Positions 50,332-59,208 of a DNA stretch of 64,000 bases are shown here, piece after piece; the first letter of the stretch is position 1, and every line of letters starts with the position of its first letter. The stretch is taken from assembly GCF_002251855.1 (NCBI RefSeq), contig NZ_NOXW01000022.1:434001-498000 (forward strand), written 5' to 3'. A program made the position numbers and the translations under genes. Below the pieces are notes generated by a model. It saw only the letters and a list, made by a program, of their open reading frames with translations. It was not told the DNA's origin and did no database searches. Origin of the DNA: Rhodoferax sp. TH121 (lineage in GTDB: Bacteria > Pseudomonadota > Gammaproteobacteria > Burkholderiales > Burkholderiaceae_C).

Positions 50332-52186
50332 CTGCCAGGTGTTGGCTTGGCCGCGTGCCGCCAAGCGCTTGGCCGTAATTACATTGGACGTGGTGCTGGC
50401 GTTGGTGGCAACTTGGGTTGCCTACGCATTACGCCTGGACAACACCTATTACCCAGTGGGGGCGCAGTGGTGGGTCTACGGAGTGGCTCCTATGCTGGCC
50501 GTTCCCATTTTTGTCCGCCTGGGGCTGTACCGGGCCATTTTTCGGTACACCGGCCAAGCGGCTCTGGTTGCCACCGGCAAGGCGGTGGCCTTGTATGCCG
50601 GGGTGCTGACGACGGTGTTGCTTTGGCAACAATGGCCCGGGGTGCCCCGAAGTCTTGGTTTGCTGCAACCCATCGTGTTTTTGTTGCTGGTTGGCGCCAG
50701 TCGTGCCTTTGCCCGGTTCTGGCTAGCCGGCCTTGCTGCGCAGTCCGCTGGCGACCGGGGACGTTTGCTCATTTTTGGCGCAGGTTCGGCCGGAGCGCAG
50801 ACTGCCGCCGCCTTGGGTATGGCCCGACACTACACGCTGGTCGGGTTTGTCGACGATGACGCCAGTAAGGATGGGCGCAGCATCAATGGGGCGCCGGTGC
50901 ATGTGTCAGCCAAGCTGCTGCAGCTGGTGCGTGACGAGCAAGTCACCGACATCCTCCTCGCCATGCCCAATGCCACCCGCGAGCGGCGCAACCAGATCAT
51001 TGAGTCTCTGCAGGGCCTGCCTGTACACGTCCGTACATTGCCCAGCATGGCCGATCTGGCCAGCGGCAAGGTCACGGTGCAAGACATCCACGAATTGGAT
51101 GTGGAGGATTTGCTGGGCCGTGAGCCTGTGCCGCCCAATGCAGACCTGCTGGCCCAGGACTTGGCTGGGCAAGTGGTGCTGGTCAGTGGCGCGGGCGGCA
51201 GCATTGGCGGAGAGTTAACGCGCCAAATCGTGTTGCAGTGTCCACGGCAGTTGCTGCTTTTGGAGCACAACGAGTTTGGTTTGTATGCCATCCACCAGGA
51301 GCTGGAGGGCATTTGCAAATCTCGGCAGCTGTCGGTGGAGTTGGTGCCTTTGCTCGGTAGCGTGTCCAACCCCGAGCGTCTGCGTGCCATCTGTGATACC
51401 TACCAGCCGGCCACCGTCTACCACGCCGCCGCTTACAAGCATGTGCCCATGGTGGAGGACAACCCCGGCGAAGGCGTGCGCAACAACGTCTTTGGCACGC
51501 TGAATCTGGCCCAAGCGGCCGCGGCCAGTGGTGCGCGGCGGTTCGTGCTGATCAGCACCGACAAAGCCGTGCGCCCCACCAACGTGATGGGTGCGACCAA
51601 GCGCGTCGCTGAGCTGGTGCTGCAAGCTTTGGCGCAAGAGTATCCCGCTACCTGTTTTTCCATGGTGCGCTTTGGCAATGTACTGGGCTCCAGCGGCAGC
51701 GTAGTACCGTTGTTTCGTAAGCAGCTCGCCGCCGGCGGGCCGCTGACGGTGACACACGAAGAGGTAACGCGCTACTTCATGACCATTCCTGAGGCCGCGC
51801 AGCTGGTGCTGCAGGCCGGAGCCATGGGGCAGGGCGGTGACGTGTTTGTGTTGGACATGGGCCAGCCCGTGAAGATCATGGATTTGGCGCGGCGCATGGT
51901 GCAGCTATCGGGCCTGTCGGTGCGGGATGCAGCGCATCCCACGGGGGACATCGAGATTGCCGTCACTGGCCTGCGCGTGGGCGAAAAGCTATACGAGGAG
52001 TTGCTGATTGGTGACAACCCACAGCCTACCGCGCATCCGCGCATCATGAAAGCCCACGAGCCGTTTATGCCCTGGGCCGTGTTGCAGCGGGAGTTGCAGG
52101 TGCTGCTGCAAGTGGCCAATGCCAATGACGCAGCCGCTATCAAGGCCTTCATGGTGCAGCACGTGCAGGGCTACCAGCCCGCCTGA
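50321..52186 (+). CDS. wbpM: UDP-GlcNAc 4,6-dehydratase, membrane form (WbpM/PglF/CapD family)
   Basis: A 621-residue protein. Residues 15-120 carry four membrane helices (LAVITLDVVLALVATWVAYAL onward). A first Rossmann domain begins LLIFGAGSAGAQTAAALG near residue 146. The catalytic SDR domain begins VVLVSGAGGSIGGELTRQI near residue 286 and has LISTDKAVRPTNVMGATKR, where Met replaces the usual active-site Tyr, as in WbpM/FlaA1 dehydratases. It supplies the 4-keto-6-deoxy sugar used by PglE and PglD. ATG 50321 overlaps the H-NS-like gene by 11 bases. Confidence 0.92.
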   Translation: MLNNCQVLAWPRAAKRLAVITLDVVLALVATWVAYALRLDNTYYPVGAQWWVYGVAPMLAVPIFVRLGLYRAIFRYTGQAALVATGKAVALYAGVLTTVLLWQQWPGVPRSLGLLQPIVFLLLVGASRAFARFWLAGLAAQSAGDRGRLLIFGAGSAGAQTAAALGMARHYTLVGFVDDDASKDGRSINGAPVHVSAKLLQLVRDEQVTDILLAMPNATRERRNQIIESLQGLPVHVRTLPSMADLASGKVTVQDIHELDVEDLLGREPVPPNADLLAQDLAGQVVLVSGAGGSIGGELTRQIVLQCPRQLLLLEHNEFGLYAIHQELEGICKSRQLSVELVPLLGSVSNPERLRAICDTYQPATVYHAAAYKHVPMVEDNPGEGVRNNVFGTLNLAQAAAASGARRFVLISTDKAVRPTNVMGATKRVAELVLQALAQEYPATCFSMVRFGNVLGSSGSVVPLFRKQLAAGGPLTVTHEEVTRYFMTIPEAAQLVLQAGAMGQGGDVFVLDMGQPVKIMDLARRMVQLSGLSVRDAAHPTGDIEIAVTGLRVGEKLYEELLIGDNPQPTAHPRIMKAHEPFMPWAVLQRELQVLLQVANANDAAAIKAFMVQHVQGYQPA

Positions 52187-52277
52187 GGGCTCCGGCCGTC
52201 GGGCTACCGCAAGGATCTGATCCGGCAATGCGGCACAATTCGCGCTTCAGTTCCCGAACCCACTACGGACTTTGACC

Positions 52278-53177
52278 ATGTCTGACTCCAGCGCCGCAGC
52301 CCCCATCGCTCCTTTTGACAAAGCCCAAATCCTCGCCCAGGCCTTGCCGTATATCCGCAAGTTCCACGGCAAGACCATGGTCATCAAATACGGCGGCAAC
52401 GCCATGACCGACCCGGCGCTGCAAAAGGCGTTTGCCGAAGACGTGGTGCTGCTCAAGCTGGTGGGCATCAACCCGGTGGTGGTGCACGGCGGCGGCCCGC
52501 AGATCGAGAGCGCGCTCAAGCGCTTGGGCATGCAGGGCCAGTTCATCCAAGGTATGCGCGTGACCGACGGCCCCACCATGGACGTGGTGGAGTGGGTGCT
52601 GGGCGGTGAGGTGCAGCAGGACATCGTGGGCCTGATCAACCAGGCCGGTGGCAAGGCCGTGGGCCTGACCGGGCGCGATGGTGCCATGATCCGGGCGCGC
52701 AAGCTCAAGATGCTGGACAACAACGACCCTAGCAAGGAACACGATGTGGGCCAAGTGGGCGACATCGTCAGCGTGGACCCCAGCGTGGTCAAGGCGCTGC
52801 AGGACGACGCCTTCATCCCCGTTATCAGCCCCATCGGCTTTGGTGAACACAACGAGAGCTACAACATCAACGCCGACGTGGTGGCTGCCAAATTGGCCAC
52901 GGTGCTGCAGGCCGAGAAACTCATGATGCTCACCAATATCAGCGGTGTTCTGGACAAGCAGGGGGCCCTGCTGACCGACCTGACCGCCAAGCGCATTGAC
53001 GAGCTGTTTGTGGATGGCACTATCAGTGGCGGCATGCTCCCCAAAATTGCGGGCGCACTGGACGCGGCCAAGAGTGGCGTCAATTCGGTGCACATCATCG
53101 ATGGCCGCGTACCGCACGTGCTGCTGCTCGAAATCCTGACCGATCAGGCCTTCGGGACCATGATTCGCTCGCATTGA
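52278..53177 (+). CDS. argB: Acetylglutamate kinase (ArgB)
   Basis: A 299-residue amino-acid kinase of arginine biosynthesis that phosphorylates N-acetylglutamate. [15 protein letters not shown] at the N-terminus holds the ATP-site Lys-Tyr-Gly-Gly. [18 protein letters not shown] binds acetylglutamate. The end has [35 protein letters not shown], the standard ArgB closing region. A kinase of normal length and housekeeping composition, it marks the end of the polysaccharide locus. ATG 52278 is used rather than the in-frame TTG two codons earlier. Confidence 0.97.
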   Translation: MSDSSAAAPIAPFDKAQILAQALPYIRKFHGKTMVIKYGGNAMTDPALQKAFAEDVVLLKLVGINPVVVHGGGPQIESALKRLGMQGQFIQGMRVTDGPTMDVVEWVLGGEVQQDIVGLINQAGGKAVGLTGRDGAMIRARKLKMLDNNDPSKEHDVGQVGDIVSVDPSVVKALQDDAFIPVISPIGFGEHNESYNINADVVAAKLATVLQAEKLMMLTNISGVLDKQGALLTDLTAKRIDELFVDGTISGGMLPKIAGALDAAKSGVNSVHIIDGRVPHVLLLEILTDQAFGTMIRSH

Positions 53178-53232
53178 TTTGCTATTGAATCGATAGCTGT
53201 TTGCGCAATATCCACGGGGCTGGAGGCCTAAA
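53177..53232 (+). repeat. Short intergenic repeat, copy 3 (TAGCTG core)
   Basis: The whole argB to response-regulator gap is TTTGCTATTGAATCGATAG, then CTGTTTGCGCAATATCCACG and GGGCTGGAGGCCTAAATTG. It is the most complete copy in the window and shares TGCGCA and ATCCACGG with the inverted copy inside the histidine kinase gene 1.5 kb away. Confidence 0.6.
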
Positions 53233-53237
53233 TTGCT

Positions 53238-53924
53238 ATGAGATTGCTGCTGGTGGAAGACGATGTGATGGTGGCCAGCGGCATCAAGCTGGGCCTGTCA
53301 GACGCCGGGTATGCCGTGGACTGGGTGGGGAGTGCCGAGCGTGCGCTGGAGGTCACCCAGTCGGAGTCTTTCGATGTAGCCGTGGTCGACATCGGTCTGC
53401 CGCTGATGGACGGTCTGGCGCTGACGCAGGCGCTGCGCAAGGGCGGGCACAGCATGCCGGTGTTGATCCTCACCGCCCGGGATGCCTTGCAGGATCGGGT
53501 GCAGGGGCTGGACATGGGTGCCGATGACTACATGGTCAAACCCTTTGAGTTGCCCGAGTTGTTGGCCCGGCTACGTGCGCTGCTGCGTCGCTCCCAGGCT
53601 GCCACCTCCGCTACGCTGAGCTTTGGCCCGCTGGAGCTGGACACGGCCCAGCGCCAGGCTTGCATTCGCGCCGCAAGTGGCAGTGTGCAGCCGATTGAGC
53701 TGGGGCCCCGCGAATGGACCGTGATGGAATACCTGCTCTTGCAGGCCCCCAAGCCCGCCAACAAAGACAAGCTGTTGCAGGCGCTAACCGGCTGGGACAA
53801 GGAAATCACCCCCAACGCGGTCGAGGTTTACATCTCGCGCCTGCGGGGCAAGCTGGAGCCGCATGGCATCGCGCTGCGCTCCATCCGCGGTTTTGGCTAC
53901 CGGCTGGAACTGCTGACAAGCTGA
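53238..53924 (+). CDS. OmpR-family response regulator (TctD/QseB-like)
   Basis: A 228-residue two-domain regulator. The receiver domain (1-115) has the acidic pair in VEDDV, phosphoacceptor Asp51 in VVDIGLPLMDG, and the switch Lys in MVKPFELPE. The winged-helix DNA-binding domain (about 130-225) ends VEVYISRLRGKLEPHGIALRSIRGFGYRLE, the standard OmpR form. It precedes its kinase by 7 bases. The genes it controls are not visible in the window. Confidence 0.95.
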   Translation: MRLLLVEDDVMVASGIKLGLSDAGYAVDWVGSAERALEVTQSESFDVAVVDIGLPLMDGLALTQALRKGGHSMPVLILTARDALQDRVQGLDMGADDYMVKPFELPELLARLRALLRRSQAATSATLSFGPLELDTAQRQACIRAASGSVQPIELGPREWTVMEYLLLQAPKPANKDKLLQALTGWDKEITPNAVEVYISRLRGKLEPHGIALRSIRGFGYRLELLTS

Positions 53925-53931
53925 CGCTGCC

Positions 53932-55374
53932 ATGACCAGCGGCATGTCCTCCGGCCTGCAGCGGCGCCTGTTGCTCTTGCTGCTGCTGCCACTGCTTTTG
54001 CTGGCCATGCTCAACACCTGGTTCGACTTTCGCAGCGCCGACAGCGCCGCGCTGGAACAAGACCGCCAATTGCTGAACCTCGCGCCCTTGTTGGCCGACT
54101 CTGTCATCGCAGGGGGCGCCAGTGTCGAAAATCCGCCGGTGCTGCTGACTGCTCCGCCGGTGGATGAGTTCTTGAGCACCCGGCCCGAACTGGCTGCCTT
54201 TGCGGTGGTCAGCCTGGAGGGTAAGGTGCTGGTGGGCAATGACTGGTTGACAGGGCTGCCACCCACCACCAAAGAAGCCGAGTTTTCCAGCGAAGAACAC
54301 CAGGGGGTGACTTACCGCATCGTCAGCCAGCGGGCCAAGACGGCGGCTGGCGAGTTGGTGGTGCGCTTAGCAGATGGTTCAGACCCGCGCCAGCAATGGC
54401 TGACCCTGCTGGCGCTCAAGGTGGTGCTGCCCAACCTGGTGCTGGCTGTGGCGGGCTTCTTCGCCGTGAACTGGGCGGTGCGTACCGCGTTGCGGCCGCT
54501 GCTGGAGCTCAAAGACGCCGTGGAGCGGCGCTCTCCACGTGATCTGTCGGCGCTGGACCCGGACGCCTCCCCTGACGAAGTGCGCCCCCTGGTGCTTTCG
54601 CTCAACCGCCTGTTTGGCTTGGTCAATGCCCAAGCGGAGAGCCAAGCCCGTTTTGTGGCTGATGCGGCCCACCAGTTGCGCACCCCGCTGGCGGGTCTGC
54701 AAGCGCAGGTGGAAGCATGGGCACAGGCCGTCACCGGCTCCAAAAATGCATCAAATATGCCTTTGACCACCGTGGATTCTGCGCAAGCAGCTATTACTTT
54801 AGGAGCGGATCAGGTGCTGCGCCTGCGCCATGCAGCGCGGCGCACCTCGCAGCTGGCCAACCAGCTTCTCGCCCTGTCGCGGGCCGATGCCCGCAGCGCC
54901 CAGGCCCAGCCGCTGCAACGCGTGGACCTGCAGCAACTGTGCGAGGCCGTGCTGGAGTCGCTGCTCGAGGCCGCAACCCGCAAAGACATCGACTTTGGCC
55001 TGGAGGTCGCCCACGCCCACATCAGTGGCCAGGAATGGCTGCTGCGCGAGCTGCTGGTCAACCTCGCCGACAACGCACTCAAGTACACGCCGGCGGGCGG
55101 GCGTGTCACCTTGCGCTGTGGTCTGCGCCCGGCGACAGCGGACGCCACACCCACGCCTTTTTTGGAGGTGGAAGACGATGGTCCGGGCATCGCGGCGCAC
55201 GAGCAGCGGCGTGTGCTGGAGCGTTTCTACCGCGTACCTGGCACTGCCATTGAGGGCAATGGCCTGGGCCTGGCCATTGCGGACGAAATCGCGCGTGTGC
55301 ACCGCAGCCATCTGCAGCTGGCTAGCGGGGCGGGCGGGCGCGGTTTGCGGGTCTGGCTTTGCTTTGCCCTGTGA
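53932..55374 (+). CDS. Sensor histidine kinase (TctE-like), with an in-frame repeat insertion
   Basis: A 480-residue membrane kinase. Helix TM1 is at about 11-30 (LLLLLLLPLLLLAML), a periplasmic sensor loop follows, and TM2 is at about 165-185. The phosphoacceptor is His247 in DAAHQLRTPLAGL. The ATPase domain has LADNALKYTP, DDGPGIAAHE and GNGLGLAIADE. Between the H-box helix and the second dimerisation helix (residues 270-290) lies a stretch rich in Asn, Ser and Thr, encoded by an inverted copy of the local dispersed repeat. Homologues normally lack this insert. The reading frame is intact, so the kinase may still function. Confidence 0.93.
   Translation: MTSGMSSGLQRRLLLLLLLPLLLLAMLNTWFDFRSADSAALEQDRQLLNLAPLLADSVIAGGASVENPPVLLTAPPVDEFLSTRPELAAFAVVSLEGKVLVGNDWLTGLPPTTKEAEFSSEEHQGVTYRIVSQRAKTAAGELVVRLADGSDPRQQWLTLLALKVVLPNLVLAVAGFFAVNWAVRTALRPLLELKDAVERRSPRDLSALDPDASPDEVRPLVLSLNRLFGLVNAQAESQARFVADAAHQLRTPLAGLQAQVEAWAQAVTGSKNASNMPLTTVDSAQAAITLGADQVLRLRHAARRTSQLANQLLALSRADARSAQAQPLQRVDLQQLCEAVLESLLEAATRKDIDFGLEVAHAHISGQEWLLRELLVNLADNALKYTPAGGRVTLRCGLRPATADATPTPFLEVEDDGPGIAAHEQRRVLERFYRVPGTAIEGNGLGLAIADEIARVHRSHLQLASGAGGRGLRVWLCFAL
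54739..54803 (-). repeat. Short dispersed repeat, copy 4, inserted in the kinase coding sequence
   Basis: Read on the minus strand, AAAGTAATAGCTGCTTGCGCAG is followed by AATCCACGG and GGCATATTTGATGCATTTTTGGA. The ATAGCTGCTTGCGCA core and ATCCACGG match copy 3 at 53177. The insertion length keeps the kinase frame open. Confidence 0.6.
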
Positions 55375-55432
55375 GCTCCGGGGCGGCCGAAACCCTGTGC
55401 GAGAATCCTCCGAACCCAACGCGGAACCCACC

Positions 55433-56077
55433 ATGCCTGACGCCAACGCCCCGTTTGCCGACACGGCCGACGCCACGCCTCCCGCAGCTGCCCGCAAGCG
55501 CCCCAAACCCGGTGAGCGGCGTATCCAAATTCTGCAAACCCTGGCCAGCATGCTGGAGCAACCTGGCGGAGAGCGCATCACTACCGCGGCACTGGCTGCG
55601 CGCCTGGAGGTCAGCGAAGCAGCCCTGTACCGCCACTTCGCCAGCAAGGCCCAGATGTTTGAGGGCCTGATTGACTTCATCGAAGAAACCGTATTCACAC
55701 TGATCAACCAGATCGTCGAACGCGAGCCCGCCGGTGGCGAGGCCGCCGCTGCCCGCATCGCGACCATGTTGGTCCAGTTTGCCGAGAAAAACCCTGGCAT
55801 GGCCCGTGTCATGGTGGGCGATGCCCTGGTGTTGGAGAACGAGCGCCTGCAGCTGCGCATGAACCAGCTCTTTGACAAAGTGGAGGCTGCGCTCAAGCAA
55901 TGCCTGCGCGACAGCGCTACCGCCCAAGCCTCGGTCACGCCCACCGTAGACGCACAGGTGCGCGCGGCCACGGTGACGGCATTTGTGGCGGGGCGCCTGC
56001 AGCGCTTTGCGCGGTCCGGGTTCAAGCGGCTGCCGTCGGAGCATCTGGAGCCCGCCTTGCAGGTGATGCTCGGGTAA
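55433..56077 (+). CDS. slmA: Nucleoid occlusion factor SlmA
   Basis: A 214-residue TetR-fold DNA-binding protein that blocks FtsZ ring assembly over the chromosome. The HTH region is RIQILQTLASMLEQPGGERITTAALAARLEVSEAALYRHFASKAQMF, with the SlmA-specific AALYRHFASKAQMFEGLIDFIEE. The C-terminal half (FAEKNPGMARVMVGDALVLE, RLQLRMNQLFDKVEAALKQ) is diagnostic. The N-terminal 25 residues are an Ala/Pro-rich extension. Linkage of argB and slmA is usual in Burkholderiales. The ATG is 59 bases after the kinase stop. Confidence 0.93.
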   Translation: MPDANAPFADTADATPPAAARKRPKPGERRIQILQTLASMLEQPGGERITTAALAARLEVSEAALYRHFASKAQMFEGLIDFIEETVFTLINQIVEREPAGGEAAAARIATMLVQFAEKNPGMARVMVGDALVLENERLQLRMNQLFDKVEAALKQCLRDSATAQASVTPTVDAQVRAATVTAFVAGRLQRFARSGFKRLPSEHLEPALQVMLG

Positions 56078-56148
56078 ACCCGTAGATCGCTTAGAAGTAA
56101 CCCTCTAGAACACCGGGCTTCTGGGGGCTGGCGGTGGAAATGCTGCAG

Positions 56149-56168
56149 AATAGCACGATCGTTCTATT
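56149..56168. promoter_or_regulatory. Palindromic operator candidate upstream of the TetR gene
   Basis: AATAGCACGATCGTTCTATT is a 20-base palindrome with one mismatched pair, centred on the perfect ACGATCGT. It lies 17 bases before the ATG at 56186, where an autorepressing TetR protein would bind. TetR operators are commonly palindromes of this size, so the match to the adjacent regulator is strong by position. Confidence 0.7.
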
Positions 56169-56185
56169 TTGCGGTGCCTCTCGCC

Positions 56186-56869
56186 ATGTCTCTCGCTTCG
56201 GTTCCCAGCCTGCCCCCATCCGCACCGGACGCGGTCGCCAAGCGCGCGCCGTCCAAGCGTGCCATGCAAAAAGGCCAGCAAACCAAGGCCGCCATTGTGG
56301 AGGCCGCGCTGGGCCTGGCCACCCAAATCGGCCTGGAAGGCCTGAGCATTGGTGTATTGGCCGAAGTCACACAGATGAGCAAGTCGGGCGTTTTTGCCCA
56401 CTTTGGCTCGCGGGAAGAACTCCAAATATCTGTCATTCGCGAGTACTTTGGCCGCTTCGAGCAAGAGGTGTTTTACCCTGCGCTGCATGCTGAGCGCGGC
56501 CTGCCTCGCGTGGAAGCCTTGTTCCACAACTGGATGAAGCGCGTGGCCGTGGAAATCCAGTCAGGTTGCATTTTCATCAGTGGCGCCGTCGAGTTTGACG
56601 ATCGCCCCGGCCCGGTCCGTGATGCCTTGGCCAGTTCGGTGCAGACCTGGCTCAGTGCCCTGTATCGCGCGGTGGTGTTGGCCAAGCAATGCGGCCATTT
56701 GGACGCCAATGCGGATGAACAGCAAATGGCCTTCGAAATCCACGGCCTGATTCTGGCGCTGCACTACGAAGCCCGCTTCCTCAAAAACCCTGGCTCCATC
56801 GAACGCGCCAACCAAGGCTTTGCCAACATCCTGGCGCGATATGGCGCCAGGTCGCCTGATTCACTGTGA
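56186..56869 (+). CDS. TetR family regulator of the fatty-acid degradation operon
   Basis: A 227-residue regulator. The HTH domain (about 35-80) shows TKAAIVEAALGLATQIGLEGLSIGVLAEVTQMSKSGVFAHFGSREELQ. The ligand domain contains WMKRVAVEIQSGCIFISGAVEFDDRPGPVRD, seen in TetR_C_6-like repressors. A palindrome stands just before it, and the acyl-CoA dehydrogenase gene follows after 40 bases, so it probably represses the operon and itself and responds to acyl-CoA. A GTG four codons upstream is the alternative start. Specific ligand is inference. Confidence 0.9.
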   Translation: MSLASVPSLPPSAPDAVAKRAPSKRAMQKGQQTKAAIVEAALGLATQIGLEGLSIGVLAEVTQMSKSGVFAHFGSREELQISVIREYFGRFEQEVFYPALHAERGLPRVEALFHNWMKRVAVEIQSGCIFISGAVEFDDRPGPVRDALASSVQTWLSALYRAVVLAKQCGHLDANADEQQMAFEIHGLILALHYEARFLKNPGSIERANQGFANILARYGARSPDSL

Positions 56870-56909
56870 GCCACCCCTTTTCTTTCTGTTACCCCTAGGA
56901 GAACACACC

Positions 56910-58706
56910 ATGCCAACGTATACCCCCCCACTGCGCGACATGCAGTTTGTGATGCACGAAGTGCTCAACGTGGTCGCCGATTTCAAGCAGATTCCCAAAC
57001 ACGCGGATATCGATGCGGACACCATCAATGCGGTGTTGGAAGAGGGCGGAAAGTTCGCGGCCGAAGTTACTTTCCCCCTGAACATCAGCGGCGACCAAGA
57101 GGGTTGCAAGATCGACCAGGGGACCCATGCCGTGACCACCCCCAAAGGCTTCAAGGAAGCCTACGGCAAGTACATCGAAGGCGGCTGGGCTGCGCTGGGC
57201 TGCGACCCTGAGTACGGTGGCCAAGGCCTGCCTTACGTGGTCAACAGCATGTTTTACGAAATGCTCAACAGCGCCAACCAGGCCTGGACCATGTACCCTG
57301 GGCTCACCCACGGCGCCTACGCAGCGCTGGAAACCCACGGCACTCCCGAACAAAAAGCCACCTACTTGCCCAAGATGACCAGCGGCGAGTGGACCGGCTC
57401 CATGTGCCTGACCGAACCCCATTGCGGTACCGACTTGGGCCTGATGCGCACCAAGGCCGAGCCCCAGGCCGACGGCACCTACAAAATCACAGGCAACAAG
57501 ATCTTCATCAGCGCCGGTGAGCATGACATGACCGACAACATCATCCATCTGGTGTTGGCCCGACTGCCCGATGCGCCTCCTGGTATCAAGGGCGTGAGCC
57601 TGTTCATCGTGCCCAAGGTGCTGGTGAACAAGGACGGCTCCCTGGGTGAACGCAACGGTATCTACTGCGGCGGCCTGGAGCACAAGATGGGCATTCACGG
57701 CAACGCGACGTGCCAGATGGTGCTGGACAACGCTGTGGGCACCATGGTGGGCCAGCCCAACAAGGGCATGCAAGGCATGTTCGTGATGATGAACGCGGCC
57801 CGTCTGGGTGTGGGTAACCAGTCCTTGGGGCTGACCGAAGTGGCCTTCCAGAACGCTCTGGCTTACGCCAAGGACCGGATCCAAATGCGCAGCCTGACCG
57901 GCCCCAAGGCCAAGGACAAGCCCGCCGACCCCATCATCGTGCACCCTGATGTGCGCAAGATGCTGATGACCGCACGTGCATACGCCGATGGCGGTCGCGC
58001 CCTGCAAGCCTATTGCTCCATGCTGCTCGAAAAAGAGCACAACCACCCCGACGAGAAGGTTCGCAAGGACTCCGGCGAAATGCTGGCCATGCTGACTCCC
58101 ATTGCCAAGGCCTTCCTGACCGACAACGGTCACATCGCTACCAACGCCTGCATGCAGGTCTTTGGTGGCCACGGCTTCATCAAGGAATGGGGCATGGAAC
58201 AGTTTGTGCGCGACAACCGCATCAATCTGATTTACGAAGGCACCAACACCATCCAGTCTTTGGACCTGCTGGGTCGCAAGATCCTGGGCAACAACGGCGC
58301 CACGCTCAAGAAGTTTGGCAAGCTGGTCGGGGCGCTGGTTGCAGAGGAAGGTGTCAACGAGAAGATGGCCGAGTTCATCACCCCCATCGCCGTGCTGGGT
58401 GAGCAGATGACCAAGTTCACCACCGAAATCGGCTTCAAGGGTTTCCAGAACCCCGACGAAGTCGGCGCTGCTGCAGTGGACTACCTGCGCGTGGCCGGTC
58501 ACCTGGTGTTCGGTTACTTCTTCGCCCGTATGGCGCAAGTGGCCCTGCGTGAAATTGCGGCCGGCAACACCGACCCGTTCTACGCCGCCAAGCTGCAGAC
58601 CGCGCGTTTCTACTTCGCCAAGCTGTTCCCTGAAACTGCAACGCTGATGCGCACTGCGCGCACCGGTTCCAAGGTTTTGATGGACACCGACGCTGCATTG
58701 GCTTGA
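56910..58706 (+). CDS. Acyl-CoA dehydrogenase (long, FadE5/DmdC-like)
   Basis: A 598-residue flavoprotein that makes the first double bond in beta-oxidation. It has the FAD-side MCLTEPHCGTDLGLMRTKA, the substrate loop GIHGNATCQMVLDNA, and the C-terminal MQVFGGHGFIKEWGMEQFVRDNRINLIYEGTN with the catalytic Glu in YEGTN. It is longer than the classic 380-residue enzymes because of an N-terminal extension and a C-terminal helical region (about 460-598), as in the DmdC-like group. A strong TAGGAGA precedes ATG 56910. First enzyme gene of the operon. Confidence 0.95.
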   Translation: MPTYTPPLRDMQFVMHEVLNVVADFKQIPKHADIDADTINAVLEEGGKFAAEVTFPLNISGDQEGCKIDQGTHAVTTPKGFKEAYGKYIEGGWAALGCDPEYGGQGLPYVVNSMFYEMLNSANQAWTMYPGLTHGAYAALETHGTPEQKATYLPKMTSGEWTGSMCLTEPHCGTDLGLMRTKAEPQADGTYKITGNKIFISAGEHDMTDNIIHLVLARLPDAPPGIKGVSLFIVPKVLVNKDGSLGERNGIYCGGLEHKMGIHGNATCQMVLDNAVGTMVGQPNKGMQGMFVMMNAARLGVGNQSLGLTEVAFQNALAYAKDRIQMRSLTGPKAKDKPADPIIVHPDVRKMLMTARAYADGGRALQAYCSMLLEKEHNHPDEKVRKDSGEMLAMLTPIAKAFLTDNGHIATNACMQVFGGHGFIKEWGMEQFVRDNRINLIYEGTNTIQSLDLLGRKILGNNGATLKKFGKLVGALVAEEGVNEKMAEFITPIAVLGEQMTKFTTEIGFKGFQNPDEVGAAAVDYLRVAGHLVFGYFFARMAQVALREIAAGNTDPFYAAKLQTARFYFAKLFPETATLMRTARTGSKVLMDTDAALA

Positions 58707-58755
58707 TCGCCAAACGTTTTCCGCAACCCCCTGCTAATTACACAAGGAGACAACG

Positions 58756-59190
58756 ATGATTCGCAATACTTTGGTGGCAACCCTGGGTTTGAGTGCATTG
58801 ACAGCCATGGCGCAAATGACGCCGGTGGGGCTGTGGAAGACGATCGACGACAAGGACGGATCGGCCAAGTCCGAGATCCGCATCGTGGACAACGGTGGTG
58901 TGGTCTCGGGCAAGATCGAGCGCGACCTGAACCCCAAGGCCAAGCCCGATGACAAGTGCACCGAGTGCAAGGATGACCGCAAAGACCAGCCCATCATTGG
59001 ACTGGAGTTGATCCGCGGTTTGAAGAAAACCGAGGGCAAGGACATCTGGGAGGGCGGCACCATCGTCGAACCTTCGTCCGGCAAGGTCTACAAAATGACC
59101 ATGACCCCTATTGAAGGCGGCAAGAAGATCGAGATGCGCGGTTACATCGGATTCTTCTACCGCACCCAAACCTGGATTCGCGTCCAGTAA
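58756..59190 (+). CDS. DUF2147 domain secreted protein
   Basis: A 144-residue exported protein. Residues 1-19 are a signal peptide ending AMA before QMTPVGLWKTIDDKDG. The DUF2147 domain then shows the IVDNGGVVSGKIERDL and LIRGLKKTEGKDIWEGGTIVEPSSGKVYKM patterns, forming a small lipocalin-like beta-barrel. Two Cys in CTECK could form a disulfide. It sits between acyl-CoA dehydrogenase and FadB genes, with its own AAGGAG. A role in fatty-acid or envelope lipid handling is only suggested by position. Confidence 0.9.
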   Translation: MIRNTLVATLGLSALTAMAQMTPVGLWKTIDDKDGSAKSEIRIVDNGGVVSGKIERDLNPKAKPDDKCTECKDDRKDQPIIGLELIRGLKKTEGKDIWEGGTIVEPSSGKVYKMTMTPIEGGKKIEMRGYIGFFYRTQTWIRVQ

Positions 59191-59208
59191 CTCTCTTCAG
59201 GAATATTT

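Noticed and set aside
56895-58538. A 547-codon minus-strand open frame opposite the acyl-CoA dehydrogenase
   Set aside because: Codon-bias shadow of a GC-rich gene; the plus strand encodes a complete, conserved enzyme with a good ribosome site.
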